A program made the translations under genes and the position numbers. A stretch of DNA of 9,257 nucleotides from Ga0077536 sp043744805 (GTDB lineage Bacteria; Pseudomonadota; Gammaproteobacteria; Ga0077536). The DNA is taken from positions 1-9,257 of the forward strand of contig JAYTTZ010000095.1 in assembly GCA_043744805.1 (NCBI GenBank). The letters run 5' to 3'. The notes beneath the pieces are model-generated. The model saw only the letters and a list, made by a program, of their open reading frames with translations. It had not been told where the DNA came from and ran no database searches. This document shows positions 1 through 6,224 of the stretch, piece after piece. Positions within the stretch are counted from its first letter, which is position 1, and every line of letters begins with the position of its first letter.

Positions 1-1113
1 AGTGAAGAGGCCCAACTGCACGAAGCCGGTGAAGCTGGAAAACAGCATCGCCGCGAAACCGCAGATCGATACCGCCACGCCGAGCCGCAAGGTGGGCCAG
101 AGGCGCGAGAGCGTGTGCGCCGCCCCGCCCCGCTGGTCGGTACGGGCGAACAGGTAAATCGCATAATCCACGGCCTCGCCGATGAGCGTGACGCCGAAGC
201 CCACCGTGATGCCGTGGACATAGCCAAAGCAGAGACTTACGGCCGCAAACCCCGCGAGCGCGCCGGACACTACCGCGACCAGCGTAAGCGCCAGCACCAC
301 CGGCGAGCGGAACACCGCCAGCAGGAGCAGGACGATCGCCCCGCTCGCCAGCGCGGAATACAAGGTGACGTCGTGCTTCATCCGGGCGCGGGTGTGCACG
401 CCGAAAATGCCTGGGCCAGTGGCCACCATCTTCACGTCGTTCGCGCCGTCCACGGCCTTGCAGGCCTTGGCGAAGCCCGCGTTCACCACGTTCAGCGCCG
501 CTTCCTGGGCATCAATGTCGAAGCCGGGCGCGCGGGTCTGCACCAGCAGCAGGGTCTGGCGCGCGTCGCCGGACACCCAGACCTCGTCCCGCACCGTGCG
601 CTGCGTGCCGCTGGTCAGGATTTGCGCGAGCTTGACGGCTTCGCCCGTGGGGTCGTGCGGGAGGCTGTCCTTCAGCAGCGGGGACATGCCGCTTGCCAGC
701 CACTGCAGGTCGTCTTCCAGCGCCGTGCGCAAACCCGCCGCGGTGAAGCGCTCGGGTGTGATCCCGGGGCTCAGGAGATATCGGTTCCGCCACACATAGT
801 CGCGATCCTTCCCATCCACCACGCCGTCACCGTTTTCCACCAGCGCAAAGCCCGCGTAGGCCCGCAGCGCAGCCGCCATCCGGCGCGAGAGTTCGGCGCG
901 CAGTTCGGGTGTGCCACCTTCAAGGCCAATGAGGATGAGGCGCGAGGCCACGCCGTCGCGCAGTTGCTGGACGAGCACGCGCTGCGTCGGCTCGGGGGAA
1001 CTCGGCAGGAAGGCGGACATGTCGGTGGTGAACGGCGTCTTGGCGATGAGCCATGCGCAGGCCACGACGCCCAGCAGCCACAGCGAGAGCGCAATTCGCG
1101 GCCCCTGGCTCAC
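1..1113 (-). CDS. MMPL-family exporter of the aryl polyene cluster, N-terminal part (3' end cut by window edge)
   Basis: The minus strand is open from a GTG at 1113 to the left edge, giving 371 residues without a stop. The translation begins MSQGPRIALSLWLLG and has one membrane segment at about residues 7-24. A periplasmic domain of roughly 220 residues follows (25-245), then hydrophobic segments at about 249-268, 270-296, 301-322 and 341-371. The stretch GITVGFGVTLIGEAVDY (301-317) is typical of the membrane core of MMPL/RND proteins, and TDMSAFLPSSP near residue 30 resembles pigment-cluster exporters. Such proteins usually run to about 750-800 residues, so about half is missing. The GTG start overlaps the LolA stop as GTGA, which fixes the start by coupling. 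By family and context it should help export the polyene lipid across the inner membrane (position-equivalent of ApeM). The family call is firm; the substrate is inferred. Confidence 0.9.
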   Translation of the reverse strand, partial: MSQGPRIALSLWLLGVVACAWLIAKTPFTTDMSAFLPSSPEPTQRVLVQQLRDGVASRLILIGLEGGTPELRAELSRRMAAALRAYAGFALVENGDGVVDGKDRDYVWRNRYLLSPGITPERFTAAGLRTALEDDLQWLASGMSPLLKDSLPHDPTGEAVKLAQILTSGTQRTVRDEVWVSGDARQTLLLVQTRAPGFDIDAQEAALNVVNAGFAKACKAVDGANDVKMVATGPGIFGVHTRARMKHDVTLYSALASGAIVLLLLAVFRSPVVLALTLVAVVSGALAGFAAVSLCFGYVHGITVGFGVTLIGEAVDYAIYLFARTDQRGGAAHTLSRLWPTLRLGVAVSICGFAAMLFSSFTGFVQLGLFT

Positions 1114-1700
1114 GACGGATCCGGAGTGATCAGCATCGTCGACTGATCGCCATCGCGCTCATGCACGCTGAGGGTCTTGAGATCCGCCGCGGCACCTTCA
1201 ATGCGGATGTCCTGCACTTTTTCCTGCACACGCGGGTTGCGCGGCACGAGATTCAGGACCCAGGCCTCGCGAGCGCCGCTGAACTCGAGGGCGAAATAGC
1301 GTCGCAAGGTGGGGAGATCACCGGCGAGCGTCGCGCGCATGGCTTCAATCAAGGTGGCCACTTCCGGGCGCTCACTCAACACCACGCGGAAATTGCGACC
1401 GTTGCCCAAGGTCCCGGCCAGTACGCCGTTGGCGAGGATCATGGTTTCGGGCTTCGGCAGCAGCACGTGCTTCTCGAAGCGATCGGGCGCGACGTAACGC
1501 AAGGTGCCACTGGTCTCAAGCGGCCGCGTGAGGAGCGAGACCTGTTTCTTCTCGATGAAGCGCGCGGTGGCGGTCTTGATCTGGCTGCGTTCAGCCATGA
1601 GCGATTCCAGCGACCAGCCGCCTTCGTCCGCGTGGGCCGTCGAGGCGAGCAGCGCCAACAGCAGGCCAACGCAGGGGCAGCGCCTACTGCCAGAAGTCAT
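1110..1700 (-). CDS. LolA-like outer-membrane lipoprotein carrier protein of the aryl polyene cluster
   Basis: This 196-residue protein starts at the ATG at 1700. A longer reading frame upstream is possible, but it only overlaps the acyltransferase gene and lacks a signal peptide. From this start the protein opens with a basic end and a hydrophobic core (VGLLLALLASTAHA), cleavage being likely after AHA at about residue 24. The body has LolA-like features: alternating beta-strand character, GTLRYVAPDRFEKHVL in the first half, and a C-terminal strand with VHERDGDQSTMLI. The length matches LolA relatives (about 200). These paralogues occur in aryl polyene and flexirubin clusters beside an MMPL exporter and probably carry the lipid-linked pigment through the periplasm. 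The gene overlaps the acyltransferase by 17 bases and the exporter by 4. No good Shine-Dalgarno sequence is visible, so coupled translation is likely. Confidence 0.88.
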   Translation of the reverse strand: MTSGSRRCPCVGLLLALLASTAHADEGGWSLESLMAERSQIKTATARFIEKKQVSLLTRPLETSGTLRYVAPDRFEKHVLLPKPETMILANGVLAGTLGNGRNFRVVLSERPEVATLIEAMRATLAGDLPTLRRYFALEFSGAREAWVLNLVPRNPRVQEKVQDIRIEGAAADLKTLSVHERDGDQSTMLITPDPS

Positions 1701-2601
1701 AGAAGTTGAACCAGTTATAGGGCGCGAGCCGGCAGTGGTGTTCCAGGCGTTCGACGTAAGTGCACATGGCGCCGTCCAGCGCAGCGGCGCGCGATTGCGT
1801 TGCGTCTCGGGCTGGCGGCGTGAAGGTCTCGAAGTGGACTTCGTAGCGATTGCCACCCCGGTAGAGGCCAAACATCAGCACCACCGGGACTTGCAGCAGC
1901 GGCAGCAGGCGGAAAGGACTGCTGGGGAACTGGGCGTGCGCGCCGAGGAACGTTTGCGGGCGCAGGCGATCGCGATGCAGGCTGCGGTCGGCGAGCAGGC
2001 CAACCACGTTGCCGTCCGCGAGGCAGCGTTGCACGGTGATGAAGGAATCTGGCCGCCCGAGGCTGATCACGTCGTTCGCGAGGTCTGGATTGATGGCATT
2101 GAGCACTGCGGAGATTTTCCGCGCGTTCCGTTCGAACATCAGCATCTTCACACCCAGGCTGGTGTGCTCGCGACCAAGCGTACGCAACACTTCGAAGCTC
2201 CCCAGGTGGGCACCGAGCAGGATGCAGCCGCTGCCTGCTTCGATGGCGTCCAGCAGCGCCGTCTCGCCCACGATAGTGATCTCGAAATCGTCGAAGTGGC
2301 CGGACAGGAAGTACACGCGGTCCAGCACGCAACTGGCGAAGGCGTGGAAGTGGCGATAGACATCACCTGCGCTTGCTGGGCGGCCGAGGGCGCGCGCGAG
2401 GTATTGGCGCGAGGCACGCCGGGCGGTGCTCGCGAACACCAGGAAGTAGAGACAGGCCAGAGGCAGGACACTGCGCGCGATGCGCCGGCCGAGCAGGCGG
2501 GCGAGCCCTACCGCGAGGTAAAGCGCGCGCATCGAGCCGCGTTCCTCCTGCCCCAGCCATTCGGGCTGCGTGGTCTGTCCTGCTTCGTGGTGAGTGCTCA
2601 T
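1684..2601 (-). CDS. LpxL/HtrB-like acyltransferase (COG4261 type) of the aryl polyene cluster
   Basis: This is a 305-residue member of the LpxL/HtrB-like lysophospholipid acyltransferase superfamily. The HX4E catalytic motif is seen as AHLGSFE, with His132 and Glu137. A second conserved block, GLLADRS, lies near residue 195, and the protein ends PYNWFNFYDFWQ, a C-terminus typical of the COG4261 group found in pigment clusters. The N-terminus contains WLGQEERGS, also usual for this group, which supports the ATG at 2601. That ATG overlaps the dehydratase stop as ATGA. A hydrophobic stretch at about 43-58 fits inner-membrane association. The likely role is transfer of an acyl or aryl-polyenoyl chain onto a lipid core. 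In enterobacterial clusters this activity is, to my recollection, fused to or beside a glycosyltransferase; here no glycosyltransferase is present. Confidence 0.88.
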   Translation of the reverse strand: MSTHHEAGQTTQPEWLGQEERGSMRALYLAVGLARLLGRRIARSVLPLACLYFLVFASTARRASRQYLARALGRPASAGDVYRHFHAFASCVLDRVYFLSGHFDDFEITIVGETALLDAIEAGSGCILLGAHLGSFEVLRTLGREHTSLGVKMLMFERNARKISAVLNAINPDLANDVISLGRPDSFITVQRCLADGNVVGLLADRSLHRDRLRPQTFLGAHAQFPSSPFRLLPLLQVPVVLMFGLYRGGNRYEVHFETFTPPARDATQSRAAALDGAMCTYVERLEHHCRLAPYNWFNFYDFWQ

Positions 2602-2912
2602 GCGTCCGTAAATGAGATCGAACCCGACATCACCCTCTGTTCGCTATCGCGCAGACGGCATTCAAACACGCGGTCGCCGCCAGGGACCGTGCGCCAGCGG
2701 AACACTACCGTATCGCCCGGCCGCACCGGCGCGAAGAACTTGGTGTTGCGAAGCGCCGTGGGATCGGCGGTGGCGCCCATCGCGCGCAACGCGTGGGCCA
2801 GCAGCAGCGCGCCGGGAATGATGGGGTTGCCGGGAAAGTGTCCGACAGCGGTGGGATGGTCTTGGGCGAAAGCATGCAGGCTGGTCTGCCATGCGTCGTT
2901 GTTCGGCGTCAT
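2598..2912 (-). CDS. apeI: short hotdog-fold 3-hydroxyacyl-ACP dehydratase (ApeI-like)
   Basis: This 104-residue single hotdog protein contains GHFPGNPIIPGALLL (residues 24-38), the FabZ/FabA-type active-site helix region with His25 as the expected catalytic histidine. The second half (TKFFAPVRPGDTVVFRW, then VFECRLRD and VMSGSISF) matches the FabZ beta-sheet pattern. The frame is open far upstream, but the ATG at 2912 is the right start: it overlaps the ligase stop as ATGA and immediately precedes the conserved domain. It is shorter than FabZ (about 150), like the small dehydratase next to the AMP-ligase in aryl polyene clusters. There it is thought to dehydrate 3-hydroxyacyl-ACP intermediates, partnered with a second dehydratase (ApeP), which is not in this window. 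The symbol is by family and gene order, not by alignment. Confidence 0.85.
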   Translation of the reverse strand: MTPNNDAWQTSLHAFAQDHPTAVGHFPGNPIIPGALLLAHALRAMGATADPTALRNTKFFAPVRPGDTVVFRWRTVPGGDRVFECRLRDSEQRVMSGSISFTDA

Positions 2913-4216
2913 GGCAAGTCGTGCAGCGCGGCAGTGGTGAGCTTGCCGAGGGCATTGCGGGGCAGTGACTGCACAAGATGAAGGGGGCGCGGCAGGAAGG
3001 CCGGATCGAGTTGTGGTTTCAAGGCCTCGAGGACCTCGCGTGCGGTGAGCCCTGGCGCCACCACATAGGCCTTGAGGCGCGCAAAGTCGCCACCGCTTTC
3101 CGGCACGATGAACACGCCGTCGATCACGCCGGGGATGGCGTTCAAGGTGTGGTTCAGGAAGGCGAGCGAACTCCGCTTGCCGGCGATGTTCACGAGATCG
3201 GACTTGCGTCCTTTCAGCACGAAGCAACCCTCGCCCTGAAGTTCGATGATGTCGTTGAGGATGGCTTCGTTCGCGGCCGCGGGCCCTGAAGCACGGACAT
3301 CGTCGCCTTCGGCGCTCAGGGTGATGCCCTCAAGGCAGCGCCAGGTGGGGCCTGCGGTCGTCCGCCGCACCGCAATCTGTCCCACTTCCGAGCAGCCGTA
3401 GATTTCGAACAGCGGTGCCTTGAAACGCACTTCCGCCTGCGCTGCCAGTTCCAGCGCCAGCGGCGCGGTGGCGCAGAGGATGCGATGCAGCGCTGGGAGT
3501 TCGCCGTCCTGCGTCAGCAGGCTGCGGAGATGGATGGGGGTGGTGACCAGCACCGTCGGCGCGGGCAGGCGCGAGAGCCTGGCGAGGAGGTCTGCCGGTA
3601 GCAGCGCGCGGGAGTCGTCAAGCACATGACCCTGCAGTAGCCCGAGCATCATCACGGATTCCAGGCCGTAGCTGTGCTGGTGCGGCACGGTCCCCAGCAG
3701 GTGGACGGCGTGGCCGTCCGCAAGACCAAACGCGTTCGCAGCGGATCGCGTGCTGTGGACCAGTGCGCCCCAGCGCCGGGGGTTGGCTACGGGTGCGCCA
3801 GTCGACCCGGACGTGAACAGCACCGCGGCTGCCTGATCCAACGGAAAGAGGGGAGCGGCAGTGATTGGATGTGCGGCGAGGTCCGTGGGGTACCTGAAGG
3901 CGGGCGCATCTGACGGCGCATCGCGCAGGAAATACAAATCCGGGTAATCCGCCCGCAGCCCGGACAGCGCACCCGGCGCATCGCTCGCCGGCAGCAAGTT
4001 CACCTGCCGCCGCAGCAACGCGGCCAGGAAGGCCACGGCAAAGTGGTAGCGGTCGTGGCACAGGTTGACCATGTAGGGCAGGTTGGGCAGCACGGCGGCC
4101 AGTGCCTCGGCCTCGCCCAGCAGTTGGCGCGCCGTCCGCAGGCCGGCGGCACTCGTCACCACGGGCGCGTCCAGATCGGCGTGCCGTAAGAATGGAAACT
4201 GCGCGGCGGGGTTCAT
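2909..4216 (-). CDS. apeH: ANL-superfamily AMP-ligase / acyl-ACP synthetase of the aryl polyene cluster (ApeH-like)
   Basis: This 435-residue adenylate-forming enzyme is expected to activate an aryl or acyl carboxylic acid with ATP and load it onto the cluster's acyl carrier protein. The phosphate loop is TSGSTG at 135-140. The adenine and Mg-binding motif is YGCSEVG at 273-279, the hinge region is GRKSDLVNIAGKR at about 336-348, and the C-terminal catalytic lysine lies in NALGKL (Lys425). At 435 residues it is shorter than typical acyl-CoA synthetases (500 or more), as usual for pigment-cluster ligases. After the phosphate loop the sequence reads APVANPRR, so the lysine common in other ANL enzymes is not at its usual place. 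The ATG at 4216 overlaps the upstream stop as ATGA. The substrate is not readable from the sequence; a hydroxybenzoate- or coumarate-like starter is a guess from characterised clusters. Confidence 0.87.
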   Translation of the reverse strand: MNPAAQFPFLRHADLDAPVVTSAAGLRTARQLLGEAEALAAVLPNLPYMVNLCHDRYHFAVAFLAALLRRQVNLLPASDAPGALSGLRADYPDLYFLRDAPSDAPAFRYPTDLAAHPITAAPLFPLDQAAAVLFTSGSTGAPVANPRRWGALVHSTRSAANAFGLADGHAVHLLGTVPHQHSYGLESVMMLGLLQGHVLDDSRALLPADLLARLSRLPAPTVLVTTPIHLRSLLTQDGELPALHRILCATAPLALELAAQAEVRFKAPLFEIYGCSEVGQIAVRRTTAGPTWRCLEGITLSAEGDDVRASGPAAANEAILNDIIELQGEGCFVLKGRKSDLVNIAGKRSSLAFLNHTLNAIPGVIDGVFIVPESGGDFARLKAYVVAPGLTAREVLEALKPQLDPAFLPRPLHLVQSLPRNALGKLTTAALHDLP

Positions 4217-4911
4217 GGGCCAGACGACGCGGGCGGCAGTTGTTCGCCCGCGTTCGCCAGGCCAGCGCCGATGAGCTTTCCCATCCGGAGGAAATCCGCC
4301 AGCCGCTCACGCGGTGCATCGCGCAGCCACCAGCGCCGGAAGACGTGTTCGCCAAAAAAAAGCAGCGCTACCAGCGGCAGGTTGCAGAGGTTGACGAAGG
4401 TCGACCACCACGCGAGGGGCGCGAACAGCAGCAGCGCCCCGGAGACCAAAACCTGCAGGCCGAAGAACCCGCACCACAGCACCGTGACCTGTCGGGTGTA
4501 GCGGGCTACGTCCGGCTTCAGATCCCCGTGGAGCCTGCTCGCGAGCAAAGTGATGGCTGGCTGCGCGTCGGACCGCAAGGAGGCGCCGAACAGCCATAAC
4601 AAAAGGCCATTCGCCAGCCCATGCAGAATACCGGTGGAAATGACCAGCCCGGCGGAAAGCCGGTAGCAGGCGAGGCTCACCACGAGCGTGGCGAGGACGC
4701 TGATCAAACGCCTGTGGCGTGGCGGCAGCAGGCGGTTAGCGACGAAGGTAACCACCACACCGGCCTGTGCCGGGATGAGTGCCCAGGTGAAAGCTTCGCG
4801 TAGCGCAGGACTGAGTGGGGCGCGGGAGATCACGAGGTGCGCGAGGAGCGCCGAGCCAAGCATGCAGACCACCCCGAGCAACGGCAGGATCCCGCGGGCC
4901 GGCACCTTCAT
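4213..4911 (-). CDS. COG4648-type integral membrane protein of the aryl polyene cluster
   Basis: This 232-residue membrane protein has about six hydrophobic segments, near residues 8-28, 41-59, 68-86, 90-109, 142-164 and 168-188. The middle holds a hydrophilic stretch with RLHGDLKPDVARYTRQVT (126-143) that leads into WCGFFG. This arrangement of a charged segment, YTRQVT and an aromatic membrane helix is what I recognise from the COG4648 proteins between the ACP and AMP-ligase genes of aryl polyene clusters. The biochemical role is unknown; a place in a membrane-bound biosynthetic or export complex is plausible. The start follows the ACP stop with no gap (TAG then ATG), and the end overlaps the ligase start as ATGA. 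Gene order supports the call more than any catalytic motif. Confidence 0.78.
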   Translation of the reverse strand: MKVPARGILPLLGVVCMLGSALLAHLVISRAPLSPALREAFTWALIPAQAGVVVTFVANRLLPPRHRRLISVLATLVVSLACYRLSAGLVISTGILHGLANGLLLWLFGASLRSDAQPAITLLASRLHGDLKPDVARYTRQVTVLWCGFFGLQVLVSGALLLFAPLAWWSTFVNLCNLPLVALLFFGEHVFRRWWLRDAPRERLADFLRMGKLIGAGLANAGEQLPPASSGP

Positions 4912-5166
4912 CTAGCCGGCGTTGGCCTGCAAGTAGCCGCTGAGCGAGCCGACGTTCCTGAAGATCTGAACGTTGTTCTCGTCATCCGACTGCAAGGTCA
5001 CCTTGTACTTCTGGGAAATCGCCAGCGCGATTTCCAGGATGTCGATGGAATCGAGCCCAAGGCCTTCACCATAAAGTGCGGTCTCCGACGAAGCCGACGA
5101 CGGGTCGAAGTCCAGGTTGAGGGTGCTGACGATAAAGTCCACCAGCGCGGTTTCGTGATCGGTCAT
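4912..5166 (-). CDS. acyl carrier protein of the aryl polyene cluster
   Basis: This 84-residue acidic acyl carrier protein has the phosphopantetheine attachment site in GLGLDSIDILE, with Ser40 carrying the arm. Leucine and isoleucine spacing in helix 2 (DILEIALAISQKY) and a C-terminal helix (GSLSGYLQANAG) complete the fold; the length is normal. It should hold the growing polyene chain and receive its starter from the adjacent AMP-ligase. It is the first gene of the operon as seen here; upstream lie 196 bases without a gene, then an unrelated amidotransferase. Characterised clusters usually have two ACP genes in tandem (ApeE, ApeF), but only one is here. The ribosome site is weak: AGG in CACAGGTTCC, about nine bases before the ATG. 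Confidence 0.93.
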   Translation of the reverse strand: MTDHETALVDFIVSTLNLDFDPSSASSETALYGEGLGLDSIDILEIALAISQKYKVTLQSDDENNVQIFRNVGSLSGYLQANAG

Positions 5167-5232
5167 TGGTGGAACCTGTGATGGGGCATCGGGGCGTCAC
5201 ATTCGCCGTGGGGGATTGCATCAGGAGGGGTA

Positions 5233-5261
5233 AAGATAGGGGGCATGGTTGGGCGGCGCAA
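5233..5261 (-). promoter_or_regulatory. possible sigma70-type promoter for the aryl polyene operon
   Basis: On the minus strand a TTGCGC hexamer (5261-5256) and a TATCTT hexamer (5238-5233) are separated by exactly 17 bases, 67 bases upstream of the ACP start codon. The matches to consensus are modest (3 of 6 and 4 of 6). A promoter somewhere in 5167-5362 is expected, because the operon begins right after it. The rest of this gap holds an AATCGG/CCGATT inverted repeat at 5326-5345 and the repeat at 5341-5358. No gene is seen in it. Confidence 0.25.
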
Positions 5262-5340
5262 TAGAGTGGGGTGGTGATAGGCAGACCGACCCTGGCCGAC
5301 GGCCTCAACGTTGATCTGGGCCATCAATCGGTGCCGGTCC

Positions 5341-5358
5341 CGATTAGCCTCATCGATT
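5341..5358 (-). repeat. AATCGATGAGGC repeat, copy just downstream of the amidotransferase gene
   Basis: Read on the minus strand, this 18-mer is AATCGATGAGGCTAATCG. It matches the plus-strand sequence at 6100-6116 with one inserted T, so the two form an inverted pair that encloses the amidotransferase gene. It starts five bases beyond that gene's stop codon. It partly overlaps an AATCGG/CCGATT hairpin at 5326-5345. Function unknown. Confidence 0.5.
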
Positions 5359-5362
5359 AACC

Positions 5363-6055
5363 TCACTGATTACGGACAAGATACTCGAGGATTTTTTCCA
5401 GCAGCTGGTTAACACCTGCATAGCTGGCCGCTGGTGCCGCCCGCAAGACTGCTTCTGATTGGACGTAACGCAGCGACGGCTGCAGCTCGCCGGCGCAGTG
5501 GTCGAGGAGTTCTGCGGCACTTGCTGGCGTGGTTTCCAGGTGGCACTGCAGCCCAATGACGCGTTCCCCGAGCTGGAACGCCTGATTCTGGCAGGCGGCA
5601 CTACTCGCCAGGAGAACTGCACCCGGGGGAAGGTCGAACGTTTCTCCATGCCAGTGGAAGACCTCGGCACTGGCCGGGAAGGCGAAGGTGTTGGAAGTGG
5701 TGGGCTCGGCGAAAATAGGGAACCAGCCAATCTCCTGTTCCCGACCGGGGTAGACCCGCGACCCGAGGGCGCTGGCGATAAGCTGGGCACCGAGGCAGAT
5801 GCCGAGTACTGCTTTCTTGCCGGCAATCGCTGCGGCGATGAAGTGCTTTTCTTCGCGTAGCCACGGGAGCTGCGCTTCGTCATTCACGCTCATCGGTCCG
5901 CCCATCGCAATGATGAAATCGAGGTCGGCCAGCGCGGGCAACTCGGCGGCTTCAAAGAACCGCGTATAGGTGACATTGGCACCGCGTCGCGCGCACCACG
6001 CTTCGATGCTGCCAAGACCCTCGAACAGTACGTGCTGTAGAACATGAACGCGCAT
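5363..6055 (-). CDS. class I glutamine amidotransferase-like protein (COG0518 type)
   Basis: This 230-residue stand-alone class I (triad) glutamine amidotransferase domain carries its nucleophile in the elbow GICLGAQL, at Cys87. The other triad members lie in LQCHLE, His172 and Glu174. MGGPMSV (51-57) forms the usual oxyanion-side loop, and HWHGETFDLP (134-143) is typical of the GuaA-like group of free-standing amidotransferases. The protein should hydrolyse glutamine or a gamma-glutamyl compound; no synthase partner is encoded nearby, so the acceptor is unknown. The frame is open 201 bases further upstream, but MRVHVLQHV at 6055 is the proper start of the domain and the extension has no family resemblance. 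No convincing ribosome site is visible. It lies 196 bases upstream of the pigment operon and 169 bases downstream of the patatin gene, all on one strand, and probably has its own promoter. Confidence 0.87.
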   Translation of the reverse strand: MRVHVLQHVLFEGLGSIEAWCARRGANVTYTRFFEAAELPALADLDFIIAMGGPMSVNDEAQLPWLREEKHFIAAAIAGKKAVLGICLGAQLIASALGSRVYPGREQEIGWFPIFAEPTTSNTFAFPASAEVFHWHGETFDLPPGAVLLASSAACQNQAFQLGERVIGLQCHLETTPASAAELLDHCAGELQPSLRYVQSEAVLRAAPAASYAGVNQLLEKILEYLVRNQ

Positions 6056-6097
6056 GGGAATTTCCAGAGGTGGATAGGGCCAAGGTCCGTGGTCGAA

Positions 6098-6132
6098 GCA
6101 ATCGATGAGGCAATCGATGCCTGTCCTGATTT
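6098..6132 (+). repeat. degenerate intergenic repeat, copy A (upstream of the amidotransferase)
   Basis: GCAATCGATG occurs twice with a 12-base period (6098-6107 and 6110-6119), followed directly by CCTGTCCTGATTT. The same arrangement (two CAATCG boxes 12 apart, then GCCTGTCC and TGATT) recurs at 7490-7524, and a looser copy lies at 9119-9151. The copy is 43-77 bases upstream of the amidotransferase start, so it may be a regulatory site rather than, or as well as, a dispersed repeat. Confidence 0.5.
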
Positions 6133-6143
6133 CGCTGATTTCG
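6126..6143 (+). repeat. tandem 9-base repeat upstream of the amidotransferase
   Basis: CTGATTTCG is present twice back to back (6126-6134 and 6135-6143), exact in both units. It overlaps the end of the repeat at 6098-6132. It lies 71-88 bases upstream of the amidotransferase ATG, where an operator could sit. Binding factor unknown. Confidence 0.45.
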
Positions 6144-6224
6144 ACCGCTGTTCCGAAGGGGCTCCGTGAGGCTGACAACGCTGTAGGCAGACGGAGGCTT
6201 AGGTCGCCTGCCCTAATTTTCTTT

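Noticed and set aside
115..1146. Plus-strand open frame of 343 codons opposite the exporter
   Set aside because: The minus strand encodes a clear MMPL protein over the same bases; the plus-strand translation is low-complexity Arg/His/Gln-rich without any domain.
1701..1871. Upstream extension of the LolA gene
   Set aside because: The extra 57 residues overlap the acyltransferase gene and would bury the signal peptide; the ATG at 1700 gives a normal secreted LolA length.
1504..2940. Long plus-strand open frame of 478 codons opposite the LolA, acyltransferase and dehydratase genes
   Set aside because: It is antisense to three well-supported genes, and its translation has no recognisable domain and is rich in Gln, Arg and His, typical of shadow frames in GC-rich DNA.
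2913..3227. Upstream extension of the dehydratase gene
   Set aside because: The extra 105 residues lie inside the AMP-ligase gene in another frame, and the hotdog domain starts at the ATG at 2912.
5163..5366. Minus-strand open frame of 67 codons between the ACP and amidotransferase genes
   Set aside because: It has no recognisable features or ribosome site and overlaps the probable promoter region and the inverted repeat.
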